64,000 nucleotides of DNA from Trueperella abortisuis (GTDB lineage: Bacteria > Actinomycetota > Actinomycetes > Actinomycetales > Actinomycetaceae). This document shows positions 33,573 to 45,844 of this stretch, in pieces. The DNA lies in assembly GCF_030811095.1 (NCBI RefSeq), contig NZ_JAUSQL010000001.1, positions 1,736,001-1,800,000 on the forward strand, read 5' to 3'. The notes below the pieces were generated by a model that saw only the letters and a program-made list of their open reading frames with translations, searched no databases and had not been told where the DNA came from. The stretch's first letter is position 1. Every line of letters begins with the position of its first letter. The position numbers and the translations under genes are program-made.

Positions 33573-34979
33573 TTAGTGCGCTACTGCCCATTGCTGCCCA
33601 TTGGCGAACTCTTCACGGATCGCTCCGGCGACCTTCTCCGCCAGATCTGGCGTAAAGACGCCCGGGATGATGAACGCGCTATTGAGCTCCGCCGGTTCCA
33701 CTGCCGCAGCAATCGCATTGGCGGCCACCACAAGCATCTGGTCTGTGACCTCGTGTGCCCGCACGTCCAGCATTCCGCGGAACAGCCCCGGGAACGCCAG
33801 CACATTGTTGATCTGGTTCGGATAGTCCGAGCGCCCCGTGGCCACAACGGAGGCGTACTTGCCCGCCGCGCCCGGATCCACCTCCGGGGTCGGGTTCGCG
33901 AGCGCAAAGACGACGGCGTCCTCGGCCATCGTCGCGATGTCCTCACCCGTCAAGATGTTGCCCGCCGAAACGCCGATGAAGACGTCCGCGCCGGCGAGCA
34001 CGTCCTTGAGGCTGCCCTGTACCTGGCGCGGGTTCGTGTTCTGTGCCAACCAGTTTCGGTCCGGATCAGCCTCCTCGCGGAAGGCACCCAGCGCGCCGTT
34101 GCGCCCGCATCCGATGATGTCGTAGGCACCCTGGCTCTTGAGCAGGCGAATGATGGCGTTGCCGGCAGCACCCACGCCCGAGACGACGATCCGCACATCC
34201 TCGATCTTCTTGCCCACCACCTTCAGCGCGTTAATCAGCGCCGCAAGCACGACGACGGCGGTGCCATGCTGATCGTCATGGAAGACCGGGATGTCAAGCT
34301 CCTCGCGCAACCTGCGCTCGATCTCGAAACACCGCGGCGCGGAGATGTCCTCCAGATTGATCCCGGCGAACCCGGGCGCGATCGCCTTGACGATCGAAAT
34401 GATCTCCTCGGTGTCCTTCGTGTCCAGGCACACCGGCCACGCATCCACACCGGCGAAGTTCTTAAACAGCGCGGCCTTGCCCTCCATGACGGGCATCGCG
34501 GCCAACGGCCCGATGTCCCCTAGGCCGAGCACGGCCGTACCGTCGGTGACGACGGCCACCGTGTTGCGCTTGATTGTCAGCCTGCGCGCCTCCGAGGGAT
34601 CCTCCACGATCCGCTCGCAGATTGCCGCCACGCCGGGCGTGTAGATCTTCGACAGGTCCTGGCGAGTCTTCAGTGGCCGCTTGAGCGTGACCTCGATCTT
34701 GCCGCCCAGGTGCGCCTGGACCGTCGCATCGTGAATCCCATGCACGATCACCCCCTCGGTCCGCTGTAGCTTCTTGCGGATCTTCTTCGCGTGGTTCAGG
34801 TCGTGCGTCATGCAGGTGACGTCAAAAAGCAGGTGCTCGTCATCGGAACGCACCATGTCGATTCCCGTGATCAGCGCATCTTCGTAGCTGATTTCGTTGG
34901 TGATACGCGGAACAGCGTGGTCGTCGTAGGGAATCTCGATTCGCAACGTCACCGCGTAGCTCGGTCTCGGCTTTGCCAT
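33573..34979 (-). CDS. NAD-dependent malic enzyme with N-terminal ACT-like domain
   Basis: This 468-residue enzyme oxidatively decarboxylates malate to pyruvate. Residues about 1-85 form an ACT-like regulatory domain (VTLRIEIPYDDHAVPRI). The malic core follows with SKIYTPGVAAICERI (the conserved Tyr), NTVAVVTDGTAVLGLGDIGPLAAMPVMEGKAALFK (the catalytic Lys), and HDDQHGTAVVVLAALINAL for metal binding. The NAD-binding part has VSGVGAAGNAI, and FALANPTPEVDP is typical. I chose ATG 34979 (MAKPRPSY) with AAGG upstream over the more distal ATG at 35015. It is transcribed alone. Confidence 0.92.
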   Translation of the reverse strand: MAKPRPSYAVTLRIEIPYDDHAVPRITNEISYEDALITGIDMVRSDDEHLLFDVTCMTHDLNHAKKIRKKLQRTEGVIVHGIHDATVQAHLGGKIEVTLKRPLKTRQDLSKIYTPGVAAICERIVEDPSEARRLTIKRNTVAVVTDGTAVLGLGDIGPLAAMPVMEGKAALFKNFAGVDAWPVCLDTKDTEEIISIVKAIAPGFAGINLEDISAPRCFEIERRLREELDIPVFHDDQHGTAVVVLAALINALKVVGKKIEDVRIVVSGVGAAGNAIIRLLKSQGAYDIIGCGRNGALGAFREEADPDRNWLAQNTNPRQVQGSLKDVLAGADVFIGVSAGNILTGEDIATMAEDAVVFALANPTPEVDPGAAGKYASVVATGRSDYPNQINNVLAFPGLFRGMLDVRAHEVTDQMLVVAANAIAAAVEPAELNSAFIIPGVFTPDLAEKVAGAIREEFANGQQWAVAH

Positions 34980-35121
34980 AATCCGCCTTGTCTTTCTTCG
35001 TTCTTGCGCGATCATTTAGTCAGCGCGATCATTCTGTCAGGTTGCCCCGCACTTAGCCCCACAGTTTCAGCCATCGGGAAACGGGCGATGAAGCCGGGCA
35101 CCGTCTCGACGTCCGGCAACG

Positions 35122-35147
35122 AAAAACCCCGGCGGGTTCGCCGGGGT
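35122..35147 (-). terminator. intrinsic terminator of gatCAB
   Basis: ACCCCGGCG pairs with CGCCGGGGT (35126-35147), and five U's follow on the minus strand (35126-35122). It is about 75 bases past the gatB stop. Confidence 0.85.
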
Positions 35148-35219
35148 CTCTCGCAGCAGCTAAGGCGTCACGTCAGCGCCTCTGCGCGTCGCATGTGCCT
35201 TCGCACACCTCGCGAGCGC

Positions 35220-36716
35220 CTAGGCCTGGCCAGCACGCTCCATAATCAGCTCGCGCACGCGCGCCGCGTCCGCCTTGCCGCGGGTGGCCTTCATGACAGC
35301 GCCGACGATCGCGCCGGCGGCCTGCACCTTACCTGCCCTGATCTTGTCCAAAATATCCGGGTTCGCGGCGAGCGCCTCGTCGACGGCGGCACCCAGCGCG
35401 GCGTCGTCGGAAACAACCTCCAGCCCGCGGGCGGCCACGACGTCGGCAGGGCTGCCCTCTCCTGCCAGCACCCCGTCAAGGGCCTGGCGGGCAAGCTTGT
35501 CAGTGAGCTTGCCACTGGTGACAAGCCCGTCCAGCTCGGCGACGTCGGCCGCCGTCACGGGGACGTCGGCCAGCGCCAGCTCGTTGTCCTTCGCATAACG
35601 GGCCAGCTCGCCCATCCACCACTTGCGCGCGCCGGCAGGGCTTGCCCCGGCGTCGACGGAATCGCTGATGAAATCCAACGCGTCGGCGTTGACGATGTCG
35701 CGCATCTCCATCTCCGAGATGCCCCATTCGCTCAGGAGCCGCTTGCGCCGCGCGGCGGGCATCTCCGGCAACGACGCCCGAATCTCCTCCACCCATTCGA
35801 CGGGCGGCGCAATCGGCACCAGATCCGGCTCGGGGAAGTAGCGGTAGTCGTCAGCATCCGACTTGAGCCGGCCAGGCGACGTCGTTGAATCGGCCTCCTG
35901 CCAGTGGCGCGTCTCCTGCACCACCTTCTGCCCCGAGGACAGCACCTTACCCTGGCGGCAGATCTCGAACTCGACGGCGCGGGCGACCGCACGGAAAGAG
36001 TTGACGTTCTTCGTTTCGGTACGAGTGCCGAGCGGCGCATCCGGGCTCGGGCGCAGGGAGACGTTGACGTCGGCGCGGACGTTGCCGCGCTCCATGCGGG
36101 CCTCCGACACCCCGATGGCCCGGGCGATGTCGCGGATGGACTGCACATACTTCGCGGCCACCTCCGGCGCGCGCGCCCCGGCGCCCTCGATCGGGCGGGT
36201 CACAATCTCCACCAGTGGCACGCCGGCGCGGTTGTAGTCCACCAGCGAATGCGTGGCGCCCTGGAGTCGGCCCTCGCCGCCCACGTGCGTGTTCTTGCCC
36301 GCGTCCTCCTCCACGTGTGCGCGTTCGATGAGCACCCGGAAAACCTCGCCGTCGTCGAGCTCCAGGTCGAGATAGCCGTCGTAGGCGATCGGCTCATCCG
36401 ACTGGGAGGTCTGGAAGTTCTTCGACAAGTCCGGGTAGAAATAGTTCTTGCGCGCAAACCGGCACGACTTCGCAATCTTGCAGTTGAGCGCCAGGCCGAG
36501 CCGGATCGCGTACTCGATGGCCTTCTTGTTCACCACCGGCAACGCGCCGGGCAGGCCGAGCGAGACAGGGGTGGTGTTGACGTTGGGCTCCCCACCGAAC
36601 TCGTTGGGGGCGGCGTCGAACATCTTCGTCTTGGTCGCCAACTCGACGTGAACCTCAAGCCCGAGCACGGGGTCGAAGTTCGCGGCAGCCTCGGCGTAGT
36701 CCATCAATTCTTCCAT
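35220..36716 (-). CDS. gatB: aspartyl/glutamyl-tRNA amidotransferase subunit B
   Basis: This 498-residue subunit binds the misacylated tRNA and activates its acyl group with ATP, so that ammonia from GatA yields Gln-tRNA(Gln) or Asn-tRNA(Asn). The cradle domain shows [16 protein letters not shown], the kinase-like signature [21 protein letters not shown], and [16 protein letters not shown]. The C-terminal YqeY-like tail ends the protein ([16 protein letters not shown]). The start ATG 36716 is two bases past the gatA stop and is led by GGGGAGAAG. Confidence 0.97.
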   Translation of the reverse strand: MEELMDYAEAAANFDPVLGLEVHVELATKTKMFDAAPNEFGGEPNVNTTPVSLGLPGALPVVNKKAIEYAIRLGLALNCKIAKSCRFARKNYFYPDLSKNFQTSQSDEPIAYDGYLDLELDDGEVFRVLIERAHVEEDAGKNTHVGGEGRLQGATHSLVDYNRAGVPLVEIVTRPIEGAGARAPEVAAKYVQSIRDIARAIGVSEARMERGNVRADVNVSLRPSPDAPLGTRTETKNVNSFRAVARAVEFEICRQGKVLSSGQKVVQETRHWQEADSTTSPGRLKSDADDYRYFPEPDLVPIAPPVEWVEEIRASLPEMPAARRKRLLSEWGISEMEMRDIVNADALDFISDSVDAGASPAGARKWWMGELARYAKDNELALADVPVTAADVAELDGLVTSGKLTDKLARQALDGVLAGEGSPADVVAARGLEVVSDDAALGAAVDEALAANPDILDKIRAGKVQAAGAIVGAVMKATRGKADAARVRELIMERAGQA

Positions 36717-36718
36717 CG

Positions 36719-38215
36719 TTACTTCTCCCCCACTTCGATCGGGCATTCGCGGGCGGAGCGATCCGCGACCGCCTCCACCATCGCCGCCACCTTGTACATG
36801 CGCGCATCCTCATGCGCGGGCGTGATCACCTGGAAGCCGACCGGCAGCCCATCCGCCAGACCCGCCGGCACCGACAGCGCCGGCACGCCCGCGAGGTTGG
36901 CCGGGGTGGTCGTCATGTCGTTCATGTACATCGCCATCAGATCGTCCTTCTTCGAACCGAATTCGAAGGCGACGGTCGGGGCCGTGGGCGTGACCAGCAC
37001 GTCCACCTTTTCGAACGCGGCGTCCAGGTCGCGTTGGACGAGCGTACGCACCTTCAGCGCCGACCCGTAGAACCTGTCATAGTGCCCCGAGCTCAGCGCA
37101 TACGTGCCCAGGATGATGCGCCGCTTGACCTCCGGGCCGAACTTCTCCCCGCGGGTGGCCGACATCATCGTCTCCGCCGTCACCGGGCCGCTCTTAGGCT
37201 CCACACGGTTGCCGTATCGCACGCCGTCGAAACGCGCCAGGTTGGAGGAGACCTCCGCCGGCATGATGAGGTAGTAGGCCGCGATCGCCGAGTCGAACGC
37301 CGGGCAGGAGACCTCGGTGACCTCCGCCCCGCGCGCCTTGAGCTTGTCCACCGTCTCCTCGAAGACGGCCATCACGCCCGGCTCGAAACCATCGCCCGAC
37401 ATTTCCTTCACGACGCCGACGCGCAGGCCCGCGAGATCCTGCGCGGCCGAGCCCTCGACCGCGGCGTCGTACAGGCCCGTGGCGACCTCCGGTAGCGACG
37501 TCGAATCATGCGGGTCGTGGCTGGAGAGAATCTCCTGCAAGGCCGCCGCGTCGGCAACCGTGCGCGCACACGGACCGACCTGATCCAGCGAGGAGGCCAT
37601 CGCCACAACCCCGTAGCGCGAGACGTTGCCGTACGTGGGCTTGGCGCCAACCGTACCCGTCACCGCTCCCGGCTGACGGATCGACCCGCCCGTGTCCGAA
37701 CCCAGCGCCCACGGCACCATGTAGGCCGCGACCGCGGCAGCCGAACCGCCGCCCGAGCCGCCCGGGATGAGGTTGTCTCCCCACGGGTTCGTCGTCGGCC
37801 CGAAGGCCGAATTCTCCGTCGAGGAGCCCATCGCGAACTCGTCCATGTTCGTGTGCCCCACGATCGGCAGCCGCGCCGCCTTCAGGTTCTTGACCACCGT
37901 GGCGTCATAGGGCGAGATCCAGCCCTCCAGCATCTTCGACCCGCACGTGACCGGGGTGCCGAGCTGACAAATGTTGTCCTTGATCGCCACCGGCACGCCC
38001 GCGAACGGCGGCAGCTGCTTGCCCGCCGCACGATCGGCGTCGACGCCGCGGGCCACCTCGAGCGCGCCGTCGGCGTCAACGAACAGGAACGCGTGCAGGT
38101 GACCGTTTTCCGCCTCGATCCGGTCGAGGCACGCCTGGGTCAACTCAACCGAGGTGACCTCGCCGGCGCGTAACATCGCGGCGAGCTCGACCGCGGGCTT
38201 CTTCAGCAATTCCAT
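36719..38215 (-). CDS. gatA: aspartyl/glutamyl-tRNA amidotransferase subunit A
   Basis: This 498-residue amidase-signature enzyme releases ammonia from glutamine for GatB. The Ser-cisSer-Lys triad is visible as Lys79 (VAIKDN), Ser154 (GGSGGGS) and Ser178 (DTGGSIR). Those positions are as expected for GatA. ATG 38215 follows the gatC stop directly. It lies in the gatC-gatA-gatB operon. Confidence 0.97.
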   Translation of the reverse strand: MELLKKPAVELAAMLRAGEVTSVELTQACLDRIEAENGHLHAFLFVDADGALEVARGVDADRAAGKQLPPFAGVPVAIKDNICQLGTPVTCGSKMLEGWISPYDATVVKNLKAARLPIVGHTNMDEFAMGSSTENSAFGPTTNPWGDNLIPGGSGGGSAAAVAAYMVPWALGSDTGGSIRQPGAVTGTVGAKPTYGNVSRYGVVAMASSLDQVGPCARTVADAAALQEILSSHDPHDSTSLPEVATGLYDAAVEGSAAQDLAGLRVGVVKEMSGDGFEPGVMAVFEETVDKLKARGAEVTEVSCPAFDSAIAAYYLIMPAEVSSNLARFDGVRYGNRVEPKSGPVTAETMMSATRGEKFGPEVKRRIILGTYALSSGHYDRFYGSALKVRTLVQRDLDAAFEKVDVLVTPTAPTVAFEFGSKKDDLMAMYMNDMTTTPANLAGVPALSVPAGLADGLPVGFQVITPAHEDARMYKVAAMVEAVADRSARECPIEVGEK

Positions 38216-38515
38216 TTATTCCTCCCCCAAGATCTGCGGCACCGCGAATTTGCCGTCCTCGCAGGCCGGCGCTGAGGCGAATACCAGGTCAAGATCCAGC
38301 TTCTCCTCGCCCACCTCGTCCTCGCGCCACACGTTGGTCAGCGGCATCGGGTGGGAGGTAGCCGGGATGTCCGAGGCGGCAACCGCGGAGACCTTCTCCA
38401 TGGCGTCCGAGATTGTGGACAGTTCGCCGGCGAACTGCTCAATCTCCTCTTGTGTTAAGGAAATGCGCGCGAGGTCGGCCAAGCGGGCCACCTCATCGTT
38501 TGAAAACTTTGACAT
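38216..38515 (-). CDS. gatC: aspartyl/glutamyl-tRNA amidotransferase subunit C
   Basis: This small 99-residue subunit wraps around GatA and GatB and stabilises the complex. The sequence VARLADLARISLTQEEIEQFAGELSTISDAMEKV and the Pro-rich HPMPLTNVWREDEV are typical. ATG 38515 is preferred over an upstream TTG. It is the first gene of gatCAB and diverges from the phospholipase-D-family gene, with a gap of only 34 bases. Confidence 0.95.
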   Translation of the reverse strand: MSKFSNDEVARLADLARISLTQEEIEQFAGELSTISDAMEKVSAVAASDIPATSHPMPLTNVWREDEVGEEKLDLDLVFASAPACEDGKFAVPQILGEE

Positions 38516-38549
38516 GAGCAAAGTCTAACCCGTTCGATACTATAAGCAC

Positions 38550-39809
38550 ATGTCACGCTTCCTGCGACCAAATCGCGAAACCCCCAAGCGCCTCATCAAG
38601 TACGGCATATTGGGCGCTCTGACCGCGCAGATCGCCGCCGTCAGCGCAGTCCTGGCGGTGGACGAACACCGCAAGCGGCGCAACCCTCCCAGCGGCACAT
38701 TCCCCACCCTGCCCCCGCGCACTACCACCGTCTCCGGCTCCGACCTGACTGTCTACACCTTTGGCGAGGATCTGTATGCGGACATGCTCGAGGCGATCGA
38801 CGGCGCACGCGAGCAGATCTTCTTTGAGACCTACATAATTAAGGCCGACGACGTCGGCTACGAGTTCCGCAATGCCCTCATCGCTGCCGCCCGGCGCGGG
38901 GTGCAGGTGTACGTCATCATCGACACCTTCGGCAACCTCAATCAAGACCCGCGGTTCCGCCAGTTCCCCGAGCACGAGAATCTGCACGTGATCCTCTTCC
39001 CGCTCCTTCGCACCGGCATCTTCACGGGCAACGGCCGCGACCGCGGCTTTGACCACCGCAAGATCTTGGTGGTCGATCAGGAAATCGGATTTGTGGGCGG
39101 CTACAACATCGGTGCCCTGTACGCCAACACGTGGCGCGACACCCACCTGCGTATCAAGGGCCCGTCCGTGTGGGAGCTAGAGAACGCGTTCGTCGACATG
39201 TGGAACGTCTACCGGGGCGCGGCGCTACCCGAGCTGCCGGACCGGGGGCTGTCGCACTGGTCGTCGAAGGTGATCGCGACCCAAAATGTGCCCGCCTTCA
39301 AGTCCTACCCCGTGCGCGCCTCCTACCTGGGCGCGATCGACCGGGCCTACCACCGTGTCTACATCACGATGGGCTACTTCATTCCCGACGCCGGCATCCT
39401 CCACTCCCTCACCTCCGCCGCCAGGCGCGGGGTGGACGTGCGGGTGCTCGTCCCCGAGTACTCTAACCACATCGTTGCCGACTGGGTGGGCCGACCCTAC
39501 TACAAGGATCTGCTGGCCTCCGGGGTGCGGATCTTCCTCTACCGCGAGGCGATGATCCACGCCAAGACCATGACGGTGGACGGCATCTGGTCCACGGTCG
39601 GCACCACGAACATTGACCGGATCTCCATGGACGGTAACTTCGAGATCAACGTGGAGGTGTTCAACAGCCCGTTCGCGACGATCATGGAGGAGATCTTCGA
39701 ACTGGACCTGTCCAACTCCCGCGAGCTCACGGCCTCACAGTGGGAGCAACGCAGCACGCTGGCGCGGGTGGCCGAAAGGATTTTGCGCCCGCTGGCCCCG
39801 TTGCTCTAG
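38550..39809 (+). CDS. cardiolipin synthase-like phospholipase D family protein
   Basis: This 419-residue protein has one N-terminal membrane segment (about 18-37) and two HKD motifs. The first is His169-x-Lys171-x4-Asp176 (FDHRKILVVD) and the second His337-x-Lys339-x4-Asp344 (IHAKTMTVD). The family transfers phosphatidyl groups to make cardiolipin at the membrane. The sequence after each motif (GGYNIG and TTNIDRIS) fits Cls enzymes. There is only one membrane segment instead of two. A -10-like TACTAT ends six bases before ATG 38550 and there is no ribosome site, so it may be translated leaderless. Confidence 0.85.
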   Translation: MSRFLRPNRETPKRLIKYGILGALTAQIAAVSAVLAVDEHRKRRNPPSGTFPTLPPRTTTVSGSDLTVYTFGEDLYADMLEAIDGAREQIFFETYIIKADDVGYEFRNALIAAARRGVQVYVIIDTFGNLNQDPRFRQFPEHENLHVILFPLLRTGIFTGNGRDRGFDHRKILVVDQEIGFVGGYNIGALYANTWRDTHLRIKGPSVWELENAFVDMWNVYRGAALPELPDRGLSHWSSKVIATQNVPAFKSYPVRASYLGAIDRAYHRVYITMGYFIPDAGILHSLTSAARRGVDVRVLVPEYSNHIVADWVGRPYYKDLLASGVRIFLYREAMIHAKTMTVDGIWSTVGTTNIDRISMDGNFEINVEVFNSPFATIMEEIFELDLSNSRELTASQWEQRSTLARVAERILRPLAPLL

Positions 39810-39824
39810 CCTCCGGCCCGCGCC

Positions 39825-42458
<2,634 letters not shown>

Positions 42459-42471
42459 CTAGGCTGGGGGC

Positions 42472-43221
42472 ATGTGTGGACGATACGCAACCATGGGCCG
42501 CAGGGACATTCAGCTCGAGTTCCGCCTCGACGTCGTCGCCGATTCCTACGCCCCCTCCCCCAGCTGGAACGTCGCCCCCACCCAGGACGTCCCGATCATT
42601 GTCGAGCGCAGGCCTCTTCCCGGCGATGAGTGGCTCGACGACGCCGTCGCCCAGCCCACGCCCACGCCTCCCGGCACGCCCGCCGGGCCCGCGCCCGACG
42701 TCGTGCGCGCCCTGACCCCGGCCTTCTGGGGTCTCATCCCGCCGTGGGCGAAGAACGCCTCCCGCCCGATGATCAACGCGCGCATGGAGACCCTGGCCGA
42801 GAAGCCCTCCTTCGCCCCGGCGCTGCGAAAGAGGCGCTGCATCTTCCCGGCCGCGGGCTACTTCGAGTGGCGCAAGCCGGACAGGACCCCGTTCTACATC
42901 TACCGCGATAACGCCCCTCTTGCCCTGGCCGGACTGTATGGCTGGTTCAAGGACGGCGAGGACTGGCTACTGACGGCCACGATCGTCACGCGCGCGGCGC
43001 GCGGCGAGTTGGCGCAGATTCACGATCGCACTCCCCTCATCCTGAACCCTGACGAGTATGACATGTGGCTCGACCCCACCCTCCAGGATCCGACGCTCCT
43101 CGAGGCCCTGAGTCGCCCCGGCCCGCGGCTGTCTTTCCACGAGGTCGGCCGGGCGGTGGGCAACGTGTCCAACAACTCCCCGGACAACATCGCAGCCGTC
43201 TCAGGCACGCCCCAAGTATGA
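42472..43221 (+). CDS. SRAP-domain (YedK/HMCES) abasic-site protein
   Basis: This 249-residue protein has Cys2 directly after the initiator Met (MCGRYATM). In the family this Cys forms a thiazolidine crosslink with abasic sites in single-stranded DNA. The conserved PSWNVAPTQDVPII, WGLIPPWAK, INARMETLAEKPSF, RRCIFPAAGYFEW and IHDRTPLIL blocks are all present, with the Glu of YFEW and the His of IHDR as the other active residues. A 20-residue Pro-rich insert is visible near 60-75. It diverges from ligA with a 34-base gap, a context that fits genome maintenance. Confidence 0.93.
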   Translation: MCGRYATMGRRDIQLEFRLDVVADSYAPSPSWNVAPTQDVPIIVERRPLPGDEWLDDAVAQPTPTPPGTPAGPAPDVVRALTPAFWGLIPPWAKNASRPMINARMETLAEKPSFAPALRKRRCIFPAAGYFEWRKPDRTPFYIYRDNAPLALAGLYGWFKDGEDWLLTATIVTRAARGELAQIHDRTPLILNPDEYDMWLDPTLQDPTLLEALSRPGPRLSFHEVGRAVGNVSNNSPDNIAAVSGTPQV

Positions 43222-43255
43222 AGGCCGGAACGCGATCACGCCGTACCCTAGTGCT

Positions 43256-44443
43256 ATGAACGAATTTGCCACCGTCAGAGGATCCTTCCCCGGCGACTTA
43301 CTGTTGGCGCTCCTGGTCGCCTTCATCACGCTGCTGGTTCCCGCTGACGTGCTCGGCATCGACCTCCTCCACGACGCGCTGCTCTACACCTCCGCGGTGG
43401 CCACCGTCTTGGGGACCTTCTTCCGCCGCACGCACCCGATCCCGGCGGCGATCACGGTCTACCTCGCAGCGCTGTTGCGCTACGTTGCCTTCCCCACCGA
43501 GTTCTTCCCGCAGGATGTGGCGGTTCTCCTGGCGCTGTACGCGGTGCTCGCCTTCGGCTCGTCCACGGTGAAGATACCGGCGATCCTGGGGGCCTGTTTC
43601 GGCGCCTTCCTCCTGGTGTTGCCGTACGTGGGCGGCGGGACCTCCCACCTCCTTGTCGTCTTCATCTTTTTCGCCGGCCAGGCCATCGTCATCGCGACGG
43701 CGGCGGTCGCTCTCCTGCGCCGCGCCCAGTATGACCAGCTCGAGCACGTCATCGCCGAATCCCAGATCGCCCAGGTCAACGCCGAGCGCGACGCCGAACT
43801 CGCCGTCGTCTCCGAGCGCACCCGCATCGCCCGCGAAATGCACGACATCGTCGCCCACACCCTTTCCGTCGTCATCGCCCAGGCCGACGGCGGGCGCTAC
43901 GCCGCCAAGAACAACCCCGAGGCTGCCGTGCGAGCGCTGGACGTCATCGCGGACATGTCGCGCGCAGCCCTCGCCGATATCCGTTCGATCATCGGCGTCC
44001 TGCGCGACCCGGAGGAGATCGACGCGCCGCTCGCGCCCGAGCCCGTCGACGCCGACCTGCTCCAGCTCGTCGAACAGGTGCGCTCCGCCCGCCACGAGGT
44101 GGCCTACGTGACCACGGGCTCCCAACGCCCGCTGCCCGTCGGCGTGGGCAAGGCCCTGTACCGCATCTGCCAGGAGGCGTTGACGAACTCCCTCAAGCAC
44201 GCCGGCCCGGACGCCGCGATCACGGTCTCTTTACACTGGCGCCCGTCCGAGGTGGTCCTAGACGTGAGCGACAACGGCCGCGGCGCGGCGACCTTCAACG
44301 ATGGCAAGGGACACGGCATTATAGGAATGACCGAGCGTGCCGCCGTTTTCGGCGGTACTGTGGTCAGCGGACCACGCTCGAGCGGAGGATTTAGAGTGAC
44401 AGCCACAATTCCGACTCCCGGCGAAAGGAAGAGTCATGTCTGA
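43256..44443 (+). CDS. sensor histidine kinase, NarL/DesK type
   Basis: This 395-residue membrane kinase has about five transmembrane segments in residues 10-150, with almost no extracellular domain. HisKA_3 follows with the phospho-acceptor in REMHDIVAHTLSVVIAQADGG, and the ATPase domain has ALYRICQEALTNSLKHA, VSDNGRG and GHGIIGMTERA. It should phosphorylate the response regulator encoded next, whose start overlaps its end by eight bases. Short-loop kinases of this kind often sense envelope stress or antimicrobial peptides, together with the linked ABC system; that is inference. Confidence 0.93.
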   Translation: MNEFATVRGSFPGDLLLALLVAFITLLVPADVLGIDLLHDALLYTSAVATVLGTFFRRTHPIPAAITVYLAALLRYVAFPTEFFPQDVAVLLALYAVLAFGSSTVKIPAILGACFGAFLLVLPYVGGGTSHLLVVFIFFAGQAIVIATAAVALLRRAQYDQLEHVIAESQIAQVNAERDAELAVVSERTRIAREMHDIVAHTLSVVIAQADGGRYAAKNNPEAAVRALDVIADMSRAALADIRSIIGVLRDPEEIDAPLAPEPVDADLLQLVEQVRSARHEVAYVTTGSQRPLPVGVGKALYRICQEALTNSLKHAGPDAAITVSLHWRPSEVVLDVSDNGRGAATFNDGKGHGIIGMTERAAVFGGTVVSGPRSSGGFRVTATIPTPGERKSHV

Positions 44444-45122
44444 CAAGATTCGGGTTGGCCTGATCGACGACCAGGACCTCGTGCGTAGCGGGTTTTCGAT
44501 GGTCATCGATTCCCAGGACGACATGGTGACCGTCTTGGAGGCCTCGCACGGCAAGCAGGCCCTCGATCGGCTGGCGCTGGTGCCGGTCGACGTCGTCCTC
44601 ATGGACGTGCGCATGCCCGGCATGGACGGCCTGGAGACCACCGAGCGCATCAACTCCACCGACTTCCCGCACGGAGTGCGCCCCAAGGTCATCATTCTCA
44701 CCACCTTCGACCTGGACGAATACGTCATGCGCGCGATCCGCGGCGGCGCCTCCGGGTTCCTGCTCAAGGACGCCCCGCCGGACCAGATGCTCTCCTCCAT
44801 CCGCACGGTCTACCGCGGCGACGCCGTCATCGCTCCGTCCTCGACCAAACGCCTGGTGTCCTACATCGCCCAGAAGGCGGTCGAGGACCGCGCGCTGCGC
44901 CCCGAGATCGTGGATGTGCTCACCGAGCGCGAGCGCCAGGTGCTCTATCACATGGCGCGCGGCCTGTCGAATACCGAGATCGGGGAGGAGCTCGACGTGG
45001 CGCAGGCGACCATCAAGACGCACGTGGGGCGCATCTTCGCCAAGCTCGGCGCGCGCGACCGCGTCCAGGCGGTCGTCCTCGCCTACGAGGCCGGGCTCGT
45101 GCGCCCGGGTGATCTCGGGTGA
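44436..45122 (+). CDS. response regulator, NarL/LuxR family
   Basis: This 228-residue protein has a receiver domain with Asp11-Asp12, the phosphorylated Asp57 (VVLMDVRMPG), and Lys in LLKDAPP. A C-terminal LuxR helix-turn-helix (LTEREREVLYHMARGLSNTEIGEELDVAQATIKTHVGRIFAKL region) binds DNA. It overlaps the kinase upstream and shares GTGA with the ABC gene downstream, so all are translationally coupled. The most likely target is its own operon. Confidence 0.95.
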   Translation: MSDKIRVGLIDDQDLVRSGFSMVIDSQDDMVTVLEASHGKQALDRLALVPVDVVLMDVRMPGMDGLETTERINSTDFPHGVRPKVIILTTFDLDEYVMRAIRGGASGFLLKDAPPDQMLSSIRTVYRGDAVIAPSSTKRLVSYIAQKAVEDRALRPEIVDVLTERERQVLYHMARGLSNTEIGEELDVAQATIKTHVGRIFAKLGARDRVQAVVLAYEAGLVRPGDLG

Positions 45123-45844
45123 TCGAGGTTGACTATGTTCGCCTCGTCAGCGGCGTAGGCCGCCGGCGGCGCACCCTCCTCGACGACGTCTCGCTCACCG
45201 TCCCCGACGCCTCGATTACCACCGTGCTCGGTGGGCTCGACTCCGACATGTCCGCCCTCATGGCCGCCATCGGCGGGCTGGAGCGCGTGACGTCGGGCAG
45301 CATCGTCGTCGGCGAGCTCGACCTCGCCACCGCCTCGGACGCCGAGCGCGAGCGCCTGCTCGCCCACACCTTCGGCCTTCTCTTCCCAAAGGACAACCTG
45401 CTTCCCGCGCTCACCCTCAAAGAGAACCTCGACCTTCCGGCGCGCCTCAACGGCACGAGGGTCGGATCCGAGGAGCGCACAAAACTCATCGACCTGTTCG
45501 GCCTAGCCCAGGTGTTGGACCAGTATCCCGACGCGGTGCCCCTGCTGGATCAGCTCAAGTGCGCGCTGGCCGGTCTCATCATGTCCGGGCGTACCGTCAT
45601 CCTGTGCGAAGAGCCGACCGAGGGCCTCACGCGCGCCGACCGTAAGACCCTGTACGCCCTTCTTCGGCTGTGCGCCCGCGAGCGCGCCATGACCGTGATG
45701 ACCTTCACCTCCAACCCGATGTCGGCCATCTCCGCTGACCGTGTCTACCTCATGACGGACTCGCGCATCGCGGCCGAGCTCGATTCGCCCTCGCTGGATT
45801 CCATCCTCGACACGCTGCGGGTCATCTTCAGCGAGGAGCCGTGA
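45119..45844 (+). CDS. ABC ATPase homologue with degenerate catalytic motifs
   Basis: The 241 residues align in order with MacB/LolD-type ATPases. An opening strand (IEVDYVRLVSG, LLDDVSLTVPDA) is followed by the P-loop position (about 38-47), which reads GGLDSDMSAL with no GK[ST]. The Q-loop position reads FPKDNLLPALTLKENL with no Gln. The signature position (about 141-150) reads LLDQLKCALA instead of LSGGQ. The Walker B position (159-168) reads TVILCEEPTE with Glu for the usual Asp, and the H-loop position reads TFTSNP with no His. ATP hydrolysis therefore seems lost, while fold and operon position are kept. It starts at GTG 45119 and shares ATGA-type overlaps on both sides. It may act as a regulatory or structural partner of the permease. 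Confidence 0.85.
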   Translation: MIEVDYVRLVSGVGRRRRTLLDDVSLTVPDASITTVLGGLDSDMSALMAAIGGLERVTSGSIVVGELDLATASDAERERLLAHTFGLLFPKDNLLPALTLKENLDLPARLNGTRVGSEERTKLIDLFGLAQVLDQYPDAVPLLDQLKCALAGLIMSGRTVILCEEPTEGLTRADRKTLYALLRLCARERAMTVMTFTSNPMSAISADRVYLMTDSRIAAELDSPSLDSILDTLRVIFSEEP

